From: Planctomycetota bacterium | Lineage (GTDB): Bacteria > Planctomycetota > Phycisphaerae > WQYP01 | Assembly: GCA_021828925.1 (NCBI GenBank) | Contig: JAJZCT010000115.1 | Span: 1 to 8,731 of the forward strand | Reading direction: 5' to 3' | DNA: 8,731 nt | Part shown: in pieces, positions 1 through 6,606 of the stretch | Layout of the letters: each line of letters begins with the position of its first letter | Position numbering within the stretch: the first letter of the stretch is position 1 | The notes under the pieces: model-generated | Seen by the model: only the letters and a program-made list of their open reading frames with translations | Database searches by the model: none | Told to the model about the DNA's origin: nothing | Position numbers and translations under genes: made by a program

Positions 1-1
1 C

Positions 2-2917
2 CCCGGATACAGTCCGCGTCAGGTGGAAAAACTTGTTACCACGCCCATTGAACAGGCGCTGGCCGGTGGCGTCGGTGCGGAAAAAACATTTTCCAATTCT
101 CTGCAGGGCATATCCATTGTTAAGGTGCTGTTTCCCAGCGGATCAGATATTTACCGCGATCAACAGGCGGTTTCGCAGCGCCTGGCACAGGTGGCCGGAA
201 CCCTGCCGCCCACGGTTCATACGCCCGTGCTTATGCCGCTGAGCAGTTCCGTTCGCTGGGTTACGGTGGTTGGCATTACCAGCAAAACCAATGACCTCCG
301 CCGCTTGCGCACCGTTGCCGATTGGGTTATGCAACCGCGACTTCTGGCCGTACACGGCGTATCCGAGGTGGCTATTTATGGCGGCCTGCAGAAAGATTAC
401 CGCATCGAAGTCATTCCGGCCCGGTTGATTCAATACCATTTAACCGTGCAACAGGTGCTTGCCGCGGCGCGCGGGGCCACCGGCCTGATGGGAGCGGGGT
501 TTATTACCACACCCAATCAGGATATGACCCTGCGGGCGCATGGGCAAATTCAATCGTTAAAACAACTCGGTGAAACAACTGTGGCGGTGCATGGCACGCA
601 GGTTATCACGCTGGCCGATGTGGCCCATATCCGCTTGAGCCACTTGCCGCAGGTTGGCGCGGTTTCCATCATGCAAAAGCCCGGCGTGCTGCTGATGATC
701 GGACAGGCGTATGGCTCGAACCTGCTGCGCGTAAGTGCCGGCGTAACGAAAGCGTTGAATTCCCTGCAACCGCTGTTGGCCCAGCAGGGCATTGTTCTGC
801 ATGGAAAAATTCTGCAAAGCGCCGATTTTATCACCGTTGCCCTGCACAATCTCATTGATTCGCTGCTGATTGGTGCCGGACTGGTTATTCTGGTGCTGGC
901 GCTGTTTCTTGGCGATTGGCGCACCAGTCTTATTTCCTGCCTGGCCATTCCGCTTTCTCTGCTGGCGGCCATTGCGATTCTGATTCATCTTGGCGATACG
1001 ATTAACACCATGACCATGGGCGGATTGGCTGTGGCCATTGGTGAAGTTGTTGATGATGCGGTCATTGATGTGGAAAACATTACGCGCCGCCTGCGCATCA
1101 ACGCGCTGGCGGAAGTGCCGCGCCATGCGCTGGCTGTGATCCTGCATGCATCGCTGGAAGTGCGAAGCGCTGTCGTGTTCGCCACCTTTGCCGTTATTCT
1201 GGTGTTTCTGCCGATTTTTGGCCTCGGCGGTCTGGCGGGGCGGTTCTTTGCTCCGCTGGGTGTGGCCTACATTGCCGCGGTCATATCCTCGCTGATTCTG
1301 GCCCTGACACTGACTCCCGCGCTGTGTATGACTTTATTGCCCCAAGTGGCCGTAAGCCGCCACGACGCCTGGCTGACCAGCCATATCAAAACCGCGTATC
1401 GGCGGCTGCTGACTTTTGTGGAACGCTGGCGAAAAGCGGTTATCGCATTGGTGGCAATGGTTACGCTCGCTGGACTGGTGCTGCTGCCGAGCCTGAAAAC
1501 TGAATTTTTTCCGCGTCTCAATGAACGCAATTATGTGGTGCACCTGGTTCTGACGGCGGGGTCTTCACTGAGTCAATCCATTGCCATTGGTAATCGTGTT
1601 ACTGCGGATTTACGCCGGATTCCCTATATTCAGGAAGTGGAACAGCGCTCCGGCAGATCCAATCTTGCCGGCGATGTTCTCGGGCCGCAATACAGTGAAT
1701 ATCTTATTCGCATAAAATCGCTTTCCTCTCGGCAGGCCCGGAAATTTCGTGCGGATATGGCACGGCTGATCAGGAAATTCCCCGGCGTGTTGCTGTATTA
1801 CAATACGGTTTTATCCGAGCGCATCAATGAAACGCTTTCCGGCTCCGGCGCGCCGGTGGCGGTGCAGGTGATCGGCAATCATTTTGCCGCCATTGAAAAA
1901 GCCTCAACCATGATTACGGCCTGCCTGCGGAAGCTTCCCGGTGCGCGCAGCGTGGCCCCGCAGACGGCGTGGAACGCGCCGGAAATTCAGTTGCGGTTGC
2001 GCCGCAGACAACTCCGGCGCTGGGGTTTATCTCCGCTGGCCGTGCTGGCCCGCGTCCACATGCTCATCCGCGGCCGCACGGTGGGACATATCTATCATGG
2101 CACACGTATCTGGCCCGTGGTGGTTACCATGACGCCGCAATTTGCCCATCGTGTTTCCCTGATCCGCAAACTTCCTATCCACACGCCCGGCGGCACCTGG
2201 ATTCCGCTTTCCGACGTGGTGCGAATATATGAAGGTCGCGGCTTTTACCGCATTTCCCATATCAACGGCCAGCGTGCGCAGAGCATTAACATTCATCTCA
2301 AAGGTGCAACCGCCGGGCAATTTGTCAAAGCGGCCCGGCACGCCATTGCCAGCCTTCATATTCCCGCCGGAGTGCTGGTCAATTTCACCGGCTCGGCTCA
2401 GGCCGCGGCCAAAGCGCAACACGACCTGCTGGTGCATTCCGGCATTGCGCTGGTTGGCATCTTGCTTTTGCTGTTTATTGTGCTGAGAAACATCAACAAC
2501 GTGCTGCTGCTGTTGATCAACCTGCCGCTGGCACTGGTGGGCGGCGTGCTGGCGGCGTTCGTGAGCGGGGGGGTATTGTCGCTGGGCGCTCTGGTGGGGT
2601 TTATCACGCTCTTTGGCATTACCCTGCGCAATTCCATTATGCTCCTGTCCCATTATCAGCACCTGGTAGCGCGTGAAAACAGAACCTGGAATATTGAAAC
2701 ATCCATAGAAGGCGCAGTCGATCGCCTGCCGGCGATTTTAATGACCGCACTGGTAGCCGCACTGGGCCTGCTGCCGCTGGCCCTGGGTTCCGGCGCTCCA
2801 GGCCGGGAAATCGAAGGACCGTTAGCCCAGGTCATCGTCGGCGGCCTGTTTACGTCCACCCTCCTGAACCTGATCATCCTGCCCACCCTGGCCGCCCGCT
2901 GGGCAAAATTCACCTGA
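2..2917 (+). CDS. RND efflux transporter permease subunit, CzcA/HME-like (5'-partial)
   Basis: Inner-membrane proton-driven pump subunit that exports metals or small molecules with a periplasmic adaptor and outer-membrane channel. The frame is open from base 2 (PGYSPRQVEKLVTTPIEQAL), a typical motif just after the first transmembrane helix. The GTG at 23 is therefore internal, and roughly 60 N-terminal residues are missing. Counting residue 1 at base 23, hydrophobic segments lie at about 275-340, 380-440 and 470-490, and again near the C-terminus at about 805-890 and 905-960, with two large periplasmic loops between. The helix-4 motif VDDAVIDVENI (D344, D345, D349, E351) carries the acidic residues used for proton relay. 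This motif and LKTEFFPRLNERN favour the heavy-metal/CzcA branch over AcrB, but the substrate cannot be read from the sequence. No adaptor or outer-membrane factor is in the window; they are probably upstream. Confidence 0.93.
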   Translation, partial: PGYSPRQVEKLVTTPIEQALAGGVGAEKTFSNSLQGISIVKVLFPSGSDIYRDQQAVSQRLAQVAGTLPPTVHTPVLMPLSSSVRWVTVVGITSKTNDLRRLRTVADWVMQPRLLAVHGVSEVAIYGGLQKDYRIEVIPARLIQYHLTVQQVLAAARGATGLMGAGFITTPNQDMTLRAHGQIQSLKQLGETTVAVHGTQVITLADVAHIRLSHLPQVGAVSIMQKPGVLLMIGQAYGSNLLRVSAGVTKALNSLQPLLAQQGIVLHGKILQSADFITVALHNLIDSLLIGAGLVILVLALFLGDWRTSLISCLAIPLSLLAAIAILIHLGDTINTMTMGGLAVAIGEVVDDAVIDVENITRRLRINALAEVPRHALAVILHASLEVRSAVVFATFAVILVFLPIFGLGGLAGRFFAPLGVAYIAAVISSLILALTLTPALCMTLLPQVAVSRHDAWLTSHIKTAYRRLLTFVERWRKAVIALVAMVTLAGLVLLPSLKTEFFPRLNERNYVVHLVLTAGSSLSQSIAIGNRVTADLRRIPYIQEVEQRSGRSNLAGDVLGPQYSEYLIRIKSLSSRQARKFRADMARLIRKFPGVLLYYNTVLSERINETLSGSGAPVAVQVIGNHFAAIEKASTMITACLRKLPGARSVAPQTAWNAPEIQLRLRRRQLRRWGLSPLAVLARVHMLIRGRTVGHIYHGTRIWPVVVTMTPQFAHRVSLIRKLPIHTPGGTWIPLSDVVRIYEGRGFYRISHINGQRAQSINIHLKGATAGQFVKAARHAIASLHIPAGVLVNFTGSAQAAAKAQHDLLVHSGIALVGILLLLFIVLRNINNVLLLLINLPLALVGGVLAAFVSGGVLSLGALVGFITLFGITLRNSIMLLSHYQHLVARENRTWNIETSIEGAVDRLPAILMTALVAALGLLPLALGSGAPGREIEGPLAQVIVGGLFTSTLLNLIILPTLAARWAKFT

Positions 2918-2940
2918 CCCCGCAGCGTGTATCCGCGGGG
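2918..2940 (+). terminator. possible terminator hairpin after the RND gene
   Basis: A perfect 6-bp stem, CCCCGC (2918-2923) with GCGGGG (2935-2940), closes an 11-base loop and starts immediately after the stop codon. No T-run follows, so it would be a weak intrinsic terminator or only an RNA-stabilising 3' hairpin. Confidence 0.35.
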
Positions 2941-2951
2941 AAGTCCAACAA

Positions 2952-2992
2952 CGGTTACCGGTGATTTGGATTCCAAAGTACCTGGCCGGTAA
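2952..2992. repeat. nested inverted repeats in the gap after the RND gene
   Basis: An outer pair, TTACCGG (2955-2961) and CCGGTAA (2986-2992), encloses an inner hairpin, TTTGG (2965-2969) and CCAAA (2973-2977). The left arm is itself part of a short palindrome, CGGTTACCG (2952-2960). No T-run follows. It could be a transcript 3' structure, a protein-binding site, or the scar of a mobile element at the island edge. Confidence 0.4.
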
Positions 2993-3094
2993 GCCTGCTG
3001 ATATTTTTGGCCACAATTGAGTCTGGAACGCATCGCCCAGGGTACATTGGCGAAGTAAGAAAGGTGAACCTGATCCGCCGCGTAAATTTGCATA
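2993..3094. other. gene-free stretch without a recognised element
   Basis: This is the middle of the 305-base gap between the RND gene and the XRE/ImmA-IrrE gene. Reading frames crossing it on the minus strand run mostly antisense to the RND 3' end and show no recognisable domain. I see no gene, RNA or repeat here. Confidence 0.4.
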
Positions 3095-3110
3095 ATGCGA
3101 ATTAAAAGAT

Positions 3111-3146
3111 TGTAATATCGAAAATGTTCTGTAATATAGAATATTA
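3111..3146. promoter_or_regulatory. AT-rich candidate operator: repeated TGTAATAT and a palindrome
   Basis: TGTAATAT occurs at 3111-3118 and again at 3130-3137, 19 bases apart (about two helical turns). The second copy overlaps two dyads: TAATAT-AGA-ATATTA (3132-3146), and TTCT-n7-AGAA centred on the same copy. All of this lies just upstream of the likely promoter, where an autoregulating XRE protein would be expected to bind. Binding by the downstream gene product is inference. Confidence 0.4.
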
Positions 3147-3149
3147 TGA

Positions 3150-3184
3150 TTGCATATCACAAACTATAGCGTATAATTATTCTG
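3150..3184 (+). promoter_or_regulatory. sigma70-type promoter for the XRE/ImmA-IrrE-PIN operon
   Basis: A -35 box TTGCAT (3150-3155) is followed after 16 bases by a perfect -10 box TATAAT (3172-3177). The predicted start, near 3184, gives a leader of about 40 bases. The leader contains AGGAG (3213-3217), five bases before the ATG at 3223. The setting is a sharply AT-rich block between GC-rich coding sequences. Confidence 0.6.
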
Positions 3185-3222
3185 TGAAATGGAAGTAAGA
3201 TTGGACAGGCACAGGAGCGGTT

Positions 3223-4338
3223 ATGGCAATTCACGACCGTATTAAGTACGCACGACAACGAGCCAACCTTTCGCTGGCGCAGGTTAGAGAAAGGACCGGT
3301 ATTGGTGAATCATCGCTTTCGGAATTTGAGAATGGAAAGCGGGAGCCGAGCCTGAGCCAATTGCGCAAATTGGCCGACGCCTGCAAACGCTCGGTCGCTT
3401 TCTTTCTTACTGAAGGCCCATTGGAAGTCCAGCCAACAGTATTGTGGCGCGAACGGCCGGAGAAGAATGCGGCGGAAATTGAGGTTCAATTTCTCCGCCT
3501 CTGTGAGCAATACCATAACCTCGAAATATGGTGTGACGAATCTGCGCCAATCAGCCTGCCCTGTGCCACCGGCGATCCCGCAACTTATTCGTACGCACAA
3601 GCCGAAGAATTGGCCAAGCGCGTTCGCTGTGAATTGCAACTGGGCGACCGCCCCGGCCTGTCCCTGTTGGCTACGCTTGAGGAAGTCTGCGGGGTGAAGA
3701 TTTTTCACCTGAGTTTTGAACCTTCCGGTACCGCGGCGGCGACCGTCACGGATTCCCTTGGTGCGGCCATTCTGCTGAATTCTCAAAATACCCGATGGCG
3801 ACGTAACCATGATCTGGCGCATGAGCTGTTTCATCTGCTGACCTGGCAGCTATTTCATCCAACCACTGGGGAGCAAATAATTACCCGCGAGTGGGAGGAA
3901 AAGTTGGCCACATGCTTCGCGGCCAACCTTTTGCTTCCCGCTGATCCATTCCGCTCCGCCATCAGTGCCCGCACACATAGTGACAAAATAACAATTGAGT
4001 CGTTACACGACGTTGCGCGCGAGTTCGACGTATCAGTGGATTCTGTCCTGTGGCGCATGCATATTTTGTACGGCCGTGGGCACGCCGGCGCCGATCAAAC
4101 CAGACGGGATATCGAAAGGGCCAGAACACTGTCGCCGTTGCTTGAGGATCGTGAGGACCGCAAGCCCCTTCATCCGTGGCCGGCACGCTACCGTGCGCTG
4201 GCAGTCAGGGCCATGCGCCGCGGCGAAATGGCGATCGGCCGCTTCGCGGAGTATCTGAATATTTCACGGCAGCAAGCCATGCGCTTCATTGAACAGGAGG
4301 TTCCGAACGGTGAAGAAGTTCAGGTTTCTTCTGTTTGA
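3223..4338 (+). CDS. XRE helix-turn-helix / ImmA-IrrE metallopeptidase fusion
   Basis: A 371-residue putative repressor-protease. Residues ~5-65 are an XRE-type HTH DNA-binding domain (core LSLAQVRERTGIGESSLSEF). Residues ~150-280 are an ImmA/IrrE (COG2856) zinc metallopeptidase with HELFH at 200-204: zinc ligands H200 and H204, catalytic E201. E226 in the EEKLATCFAANLLLP motif is the likely third ligand, so the site looks intact. Residues ~318-358 add a helical C-terminal extension (MAIGRFAEYLNISRQQAMRF) resembling a second small HTH. The ATG at 3223 is supported by AGGAG five bases upstream. The gene overlaps the PIN gene by 29 bases, implying translational coupling. In known relatives (ImmA, IrrE/PprI) the protease cleaves an XRE repressor in trans. 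With the HTH in the same chain, self-cleavage or control of the PIN partner is plausible but unproven. A toxin-antitoxin antitoxin is the main reading; a phage-type regulator is the alternative. Confidence 0.88.
   Translation: MAIHDRIKYARQRANLSLAQVRERTGIGESSLSEFENGKREPSLSQLRKLADACKRSVAFFLTEGPLEVQPTVLWRERPEKNAAEIEVQFLRLCEQYHNLEIWCDESAPISLPCATGDPATYSYAQAEELAKRVRCELQLGDRPGLSLLATLEEVCGVKIFHLSFEPSGTAAATVTDSLGAAILLNSQNTRWRRNHDLAHELFHLLTWQLFHPTTGEQIITREWEEKLATCFAANLLLPADPFRSAISARTHSDKITIESLHDVAREFDVSVDSVLWRMHILYGRGHAGADQTRRDIERARTLSPLLEDREDRKPLHPWPARYRALAVRAMRRGEMAIGRFAEYLNISRQQAMRFIEQEVPNGEEVQVSSV
4294..4300 (+). promoter_or_regulatory. Shine-Dalgarno that sets the PIN gene start
   Basis: CAGGAGG lies inside the 3' end of the upstream gene, nine bases before a GTG at 4310. 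It favours GTG 4310 over the upstream in-frame TTG at 4289, which sits at the edge of this same motif and has no ribosome-binding site of its own. Confidence 0.6.
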
Positions 4339-4843
4339 TGCCAATGTCATAATCGAAATATCGCGCCATGGATTGTGGGATCGCATCGTTGCCGCATGTG
4401 ATATACACCTTGCGCAGACGGTCATTGATGAGGCCCAATTCTTCGAAGATGCCGAGGGCAACCGCCACGACATTAATCTGTCCGCGTTCACCGAATCCCG
4501 TGCCATTAACGTGTTCAGCCTTACACCAACCGATATCAGCGGCCTTCGCGCCAGATTTTCACCCGGATATTTTGAAAAACTTGACCCCGGCGAGACGGAA
4601 TCTCTGGCGTACCTGCTTCGACAATCCGATGAGTGCCAAATCTGTTCCGCGGATAAAATCGTATTCCGTGTTCTGGGAAATCTTAGCCGGGCGGAGCAGG
4701 GCATTTCACTTGAGGAAATACTTCAGCGGATAGGGTCAGGGCGGAAACTGCAGCGCAAATTCACGCTACAATACCGGGAAGAGTGGACGAAAAAAGGATT
4801 TCAGGAAAAGCTCGGCGGCGCGGGAATGACCGATGGGCCATAG
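4310..4843 (+). CDS. PIN-domain protein, putative toxin of the XRE/ImmA-IrrE pair
   Basis: A 177-residue protein with a PIN-like (PilT N-terminus) fold, expected to act as a metal-dependent ribonuclease in the cytoplasm. The visible acidic motifs are FDAN (D10) after a first beta strand (KKFRFLLF), IDEA (E41), DPGETESLAYLL (E95) and CSADKIVFRVL (D115). Their order and spacing fit the four-acid PIN site. A basic, glycine-rich tail of about 40 residues follows. The GTG start at 4310 is chosen for its CAGGAGG box, and it overlaps the preceding gene by 29 bases. Makarova and colleagues' comparative-genomics work proposed XRE-COG2856 proteins as antitoxin-like partners of small downstream proteins, so a type II toxin role fits. 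The RNA target cannot be deduced. Another DUF3368-like PIN function is possible. Confidence 0.75.
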   Translation: MKKFRFLLFDANVIIEISRHGLWDRIVAACDIHLAQTVIDEAQFFEDAEGNRHDINLSAFTESRAINVFSLTPTDISGLRARFSPGYFEKLDPGETESLAYLLRQSDECQICSADKIVFRVLGNLSRAEQGISLEEILQRIGSGRKLQRKFTLQYREEWTKKGFQEKLGGAGMTDGP

Positions 4844-4878
4844 GATCATGCGCAATAAAAAAGTGAGGGTACCCAGCC

Positions 4879-4929
4879 CGCATTTATGCCCATACTTTCA
4901 CGCATTTATTTCCCACACATCCGCATTTA
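4879..4929. repeat. three phased direct repeats CGCATTTA
   Basis: CGCATTTA occurs at 4879-4886, 4901-4908 and 4922-4929. The 22- and 21-base steps, two helical turns, put all copies on the same DNA face. The first two copies share a ninth base (T), and the first is embedded in the palindrome GCAT-TT-ATGC (4880-4889). The array sits just after the PIN gene in non-coding DNA. It looks like a small iteron or operator array, but three 8-mers are few and the binding partner is unknown. Confidence 0.4.
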
Positions 4930-5028
4930 CGAGTCCAATGCTCTTTTTCGGCGCTGGATTGGGCACGGGGTACTCTGAATCATCGCACATTTAAAATCGC
5001 GCCAGGGCCCGACGGATGGCGATCGCAA

Positions 5029-5083
5029 GGCTGGCCGGAACATATTGGACGCGCAAGAACAGGACTACGACCGGAAGCCAGCC
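5029..5083. terminator. imperfect inverted repeat, possible bidirectional terminator
   Basis: GGCTGGCCGG (5029-5038) can pair with CCGG-aag-CCAGCC (5071-5083), a ten-base-pair stem with a three-base bulge and a 32-base loop. It lies between convergent genes, where a terminator is expected. There is no T-run on either side and the loop is long, so support is weak. Confidence 0.2.
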
Positions 5084-5217
5084 AGCCACAGGGGTGCCGC
5101 GCGAGCACAGTTGCCAGACTTTCCGCCCGTCCGCCGCAATGCTGCAACTTCCCAGGCTCCAGCCAATTCCTCCGCACGCAATCCCACCGCAGTTGGCGGA
5201 CGGCCTGCGCCACGAAT

Positions 5218-5703
5218 TTATGATGGCCGCTGCGATCCGGGCCTCCGCTCGCCAGTCGCTCGTGGGGAAGCCCAGCCAGGCTGTTTGCTTCTCGCTCGCA
5301 CAGCGGCGCGAACGCGCCTGATGGCCCCGGGTTTGCCACGTCCTGATAGTTCGTGCTCCCAGAGACGAAGCACAAACCAGCCCCGTTTACGAAGCACTGC
5401 GCCCACTAGCCTGTCCCGTGCTCGGTTGGCCGCCAGTTTGCGTTTCCAGAAGCCCCGGTTAGTTGCCGGTGTGGTTGCGTGTCTTGGGCAGGAGTGCCAA
5501 AAACAGCCATCAACAAAGACCGCCAGTCTGAGCTTTGGAAATAGAAAGTCCGGCTGGCCGAATAACCTCCGGTGCCTGCGCCACCCGGCAATTTTATTCT
5601 CACGGAAGAGCCGAGCCAAGGCAATTTCCGTCGTCTTATTTCCACGGCCTCGGACGCGGGCCATGACCATCGAGCGTTGCTCATGTGAATAAATGTCATT
5701 CAT
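5218..5703 (-). CDS. vsr: Vsr-type very-short-patch-repair DNA endonuclease
   Basis: A 161-residue nicking endonuclease of the Vsr family (PD-(D/E)XK-like fold). Classical members cut 5' of the T in T:G mismatches left by deamination of 5-methylcytosine. Visible family motifs are MARVRGRGNKTTEIALARLF (14-33), GQPDF with catalytic D52, FVDGCFWHSCPRH (63-75), FWKRKLAANRARD (85-97) and GWFVLRLWEHEL (108-119). Likely zinc ligands are C67, C72, H75 and H117; the last position is cysteine in E. coli Vsr. F68 and W69 match the mismatch-intercalating aromatic residues. The tail after residue 119 is basic and non-conserved. The ATG directly follows the TAA of the exonuclease gene, with little ribosome-binding signal, so translation is probably coupled. 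The usual partner, a Dcm-like cytosine methyltransferase, is not in the window. A defence nuclease role is an alternative to mismatch repair. Confidence 0.92.
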   Translation of the reverse strand: MNDIYSHEQRSMVMARVRGRGNKTTEIALARLFRENKIAGWRRHRRLFGQPDFLFPKLRLAVFVDGCFWHSCPRHATTPATNRGFWKRKLAANRARDRLVGAVLRKRGWFVLRLWEHELSGRGKPGAIRRVRAAVRARSKQPGWASPRATGERRPGSQRPS

Positions 5704-6273
5704 TTAAGCCGCAATTACCCCCGAGAGTAACGGGATGGGCCATTTTCCGCAGCCGGGGACGAGCCTATCCCACATGGTCGCAATCGCTTCGGCGAGGAGA
5801 TCGACATCGCCTCGCGCGTCGTGGCGTTTGCGACCCGCCTTGCCAATTTTAAGGCGTGCCAGCACTGCGTCCAAGGAATGCTGTCTCGACGACGGCCATA
5901 ATTTTCGCGATAATAAGATTGAATCGGTGTAGGCGGCACTCCGTGTCTTAATCCCGGATTTTCTGCAGGCTGCATTCAGAAACGGCATATCGAAACGGTG
6001 TGCGTTATGCGCAATCAGGGTGTCGCTTCCGACGAAGCGCGAGAATTGGGCAATGGCCTTCGCCGGAAGGGGCGCGTGGCGGACATGCGCATCGGAGATT
6101 CCCGTGTACGAGGTTATGAATTCGGGGACCGGGCGTCCGGGGTTAATAAATGTAGAAAACCTATCCGTGGGAAGTATCCTTCCCGCCCGAATTCGAACGG
6201 CGGCAATTTGAATTATGTCGTCTACGGTTGGCGACAGTCCGGTGGTTTCCAAGTCAAAGATTACCATATCCAT
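5704..6273 (-). CDS. DEDDh 3'-5' exonuclease (DnaQ/RNase T superfamily)
   Basis: A 189-residue single-domain exonuclease that should remove nucleotides from 3' ends with two metal ions. The complete DEDDh set is visible: FDLETTG (D7, E9), AHNAHRFDMPFL (D95) and RHDARGDVD (H151, D156), and the spacing matches stand-alone DnaQ epsilon or PolC-type exonuclease domains. It is not fused to a polymerase, helicase or BRCT domain. The ATG at 6273 is preceded nine bases upstream by AGGCGGA; the second in-frame ATG, two codons later, is the alternative. The gene is followed with no gap by vsr (TAA then ATG), and three bases upstream ends a small cysteine-rich frame, so it sits inside an operon-like row. 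Pairing with Vsr suggests it degrades DNA from a nick, for repair or attack on invading DNA. Whether its substrate is DNA or RNA is not determined by sequence. Confidence 0.88.
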   Translation of the reverse strand: MDMVIFDLETTGLSPTVDDIIQIAAVRIRAGRILPTDRFSTFINPGRPVPEFITSYTGISDAHVRHAPLPAKAIAQFSRFVGSDTLIAHNAHRFDMPFLNAACRKSGIKTRSAAYTDSILLSRKLWPSSRQHSLDAVLARLKIGKAGRKRHDARGDVDLLAEAIATMWDRLVPGCGKWPIPLLSGVIAA

Positions 6274-6276
6274 ACG

Positions 6277-6490
6277 CTACAATCCGCCTATTTTCACGTT
6301 CTTGTGTGACATCGCTTCCTTCTGGCCACATATTCCGGCGAAATCACACCTTGCACAACGGTGTGAGTCAGCCTTCCACTCCGCATCGGCGCGGTGGAAC
6401 TGCCTGCCTCTAAGCCGTGGCGCTGCCTCCGAACGTAACTGCCCACTGACGTTAACCAAAGAGGATTTCGGCGTTTTTTGTGCCCTCCAT
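6277..6490 (-). pseudogene. small broken frame ending in a Cas4/RecB-type cysteine cluster
   Basis: An ideal start is visible: AGGAGGA (6504-6498), seven bases, then ATG at 6490. That frame stops after twelve codons (MEGTKNAEILFG). The frame one base later is open from 6519 down to TAG at 6277-6279 and encodes a protein-like stretch ending EWKADSHRCARCDFAGICGQ plus 16 residues. The C-x2-C-x5-C pattern is the C-terminal half of the iron-sulfur cluster motif of Cas4, AddB and other RecB-like PD-(D/E)XK nucleases. The nuclease motifs themselves are absent, and the sequence upstream of 6520 has stops. The TAG lies three bases before the exonuclease ATG, which fits a leading gene of the operon. 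It may be a remnant with an internal deletion and frameshift, a +1-frameshifted small protein, a real metal-binding peptide started at another codon, or chance. Confidence 0.35.
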
Positions 6491-6606
6491 AATTTCGTCC
6501 TCCTAAATAAACCACCGCTTTATTTTAAACCGTTCCTCGAACTGGTCGACAAATTGCTACGTTAAGTGTGTAGACCTAAAGCCATCAACCTGCGACCCTG
6601 GTAAGG
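6491..6606. other. divergent intergenic control region
   Basis: This lies between the minus-strand exonuclease-vsr unit and the plus-strand XRE-helicase unit. It contains the weak minus-strand promoter, the GTTC-ctc-GAAC palindrome and a loose dyad TTAAG-n9-CTAAA (6562-6580). I find no convincing sigma70 boxes for the plus-strand unit. It is the obvious place for reciprocal control by the XRE regulator. Confidence 0.4.
6522..6552 (-). promoter_or_regulatory. weak candidate promoter for the exonuclease-vsr operon
   Basis: On the minus strand TTGTCG (6552-6547) and TAAAAT (6527-6522) are separated by 19 bases. Start of transcription near 6515 would place a short leader before AGGAGGA and ATG 6490. 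The spacer is longer than optimal and the -35 match is partial. A small palindrome, GTTC-ctc-GAAC (6532-6542), lies within the spacer and could be an operator for the divergent XRE protein. Confidence 0.25.

Larger units (their letters stand above)
4844..5217. other. gap between convergent PIN and vsr genes
   Basis: This 374-base stretch separates the 3' ends of two convergent units. The left part (4844-4995) is AT-richer and holds the CGCATTTA array. The right part (4996-5217) is GC-rich, with short frames on both strands that show no recognisable domain or ribosome-binding site. Apart from the repeats and one imperfect inverted repeat I see nothing in it. Confidence 0.5.

Noticed and set aside
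557..1147. Long minus-strand frame antisense to the RND gene
   Set aside because: Glutamine- and asparagine-rich composition with no domain, no ribosome-binding site, and full overlap with a clear RND coding sequence.
2656..3160. Minus-strand frames running from the RND 3' end into the gap
   Set aside because: Half of each is antisense to the permease, the remainder has no recognisable motif, and neither has a convincing start.
5019..5026. GCGATCGC palindrome like the cyanobacterial HIP1 repeat
   Set aside because: A single copy in the window; no enrichment, so probably chance.
5077..5087. Short tandem GCCAGCCAGCC
   Set aside because: Too short to be a meaningful repeat array.
4980..5375. 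131-residue minus-strand frame overlapping the vsr 3' end
   Set aside because: Considered as a frameshifted vsr continuation, but vsr already has all family motifs and a normal length, and this frame has no family features.
6294..6515. Third minus-strand frame over the cysteine-cluster region
   Set aside because: Composition is unlike a protein, it lacks the cysteine motif, and its start is less well placed than ATG 6490.
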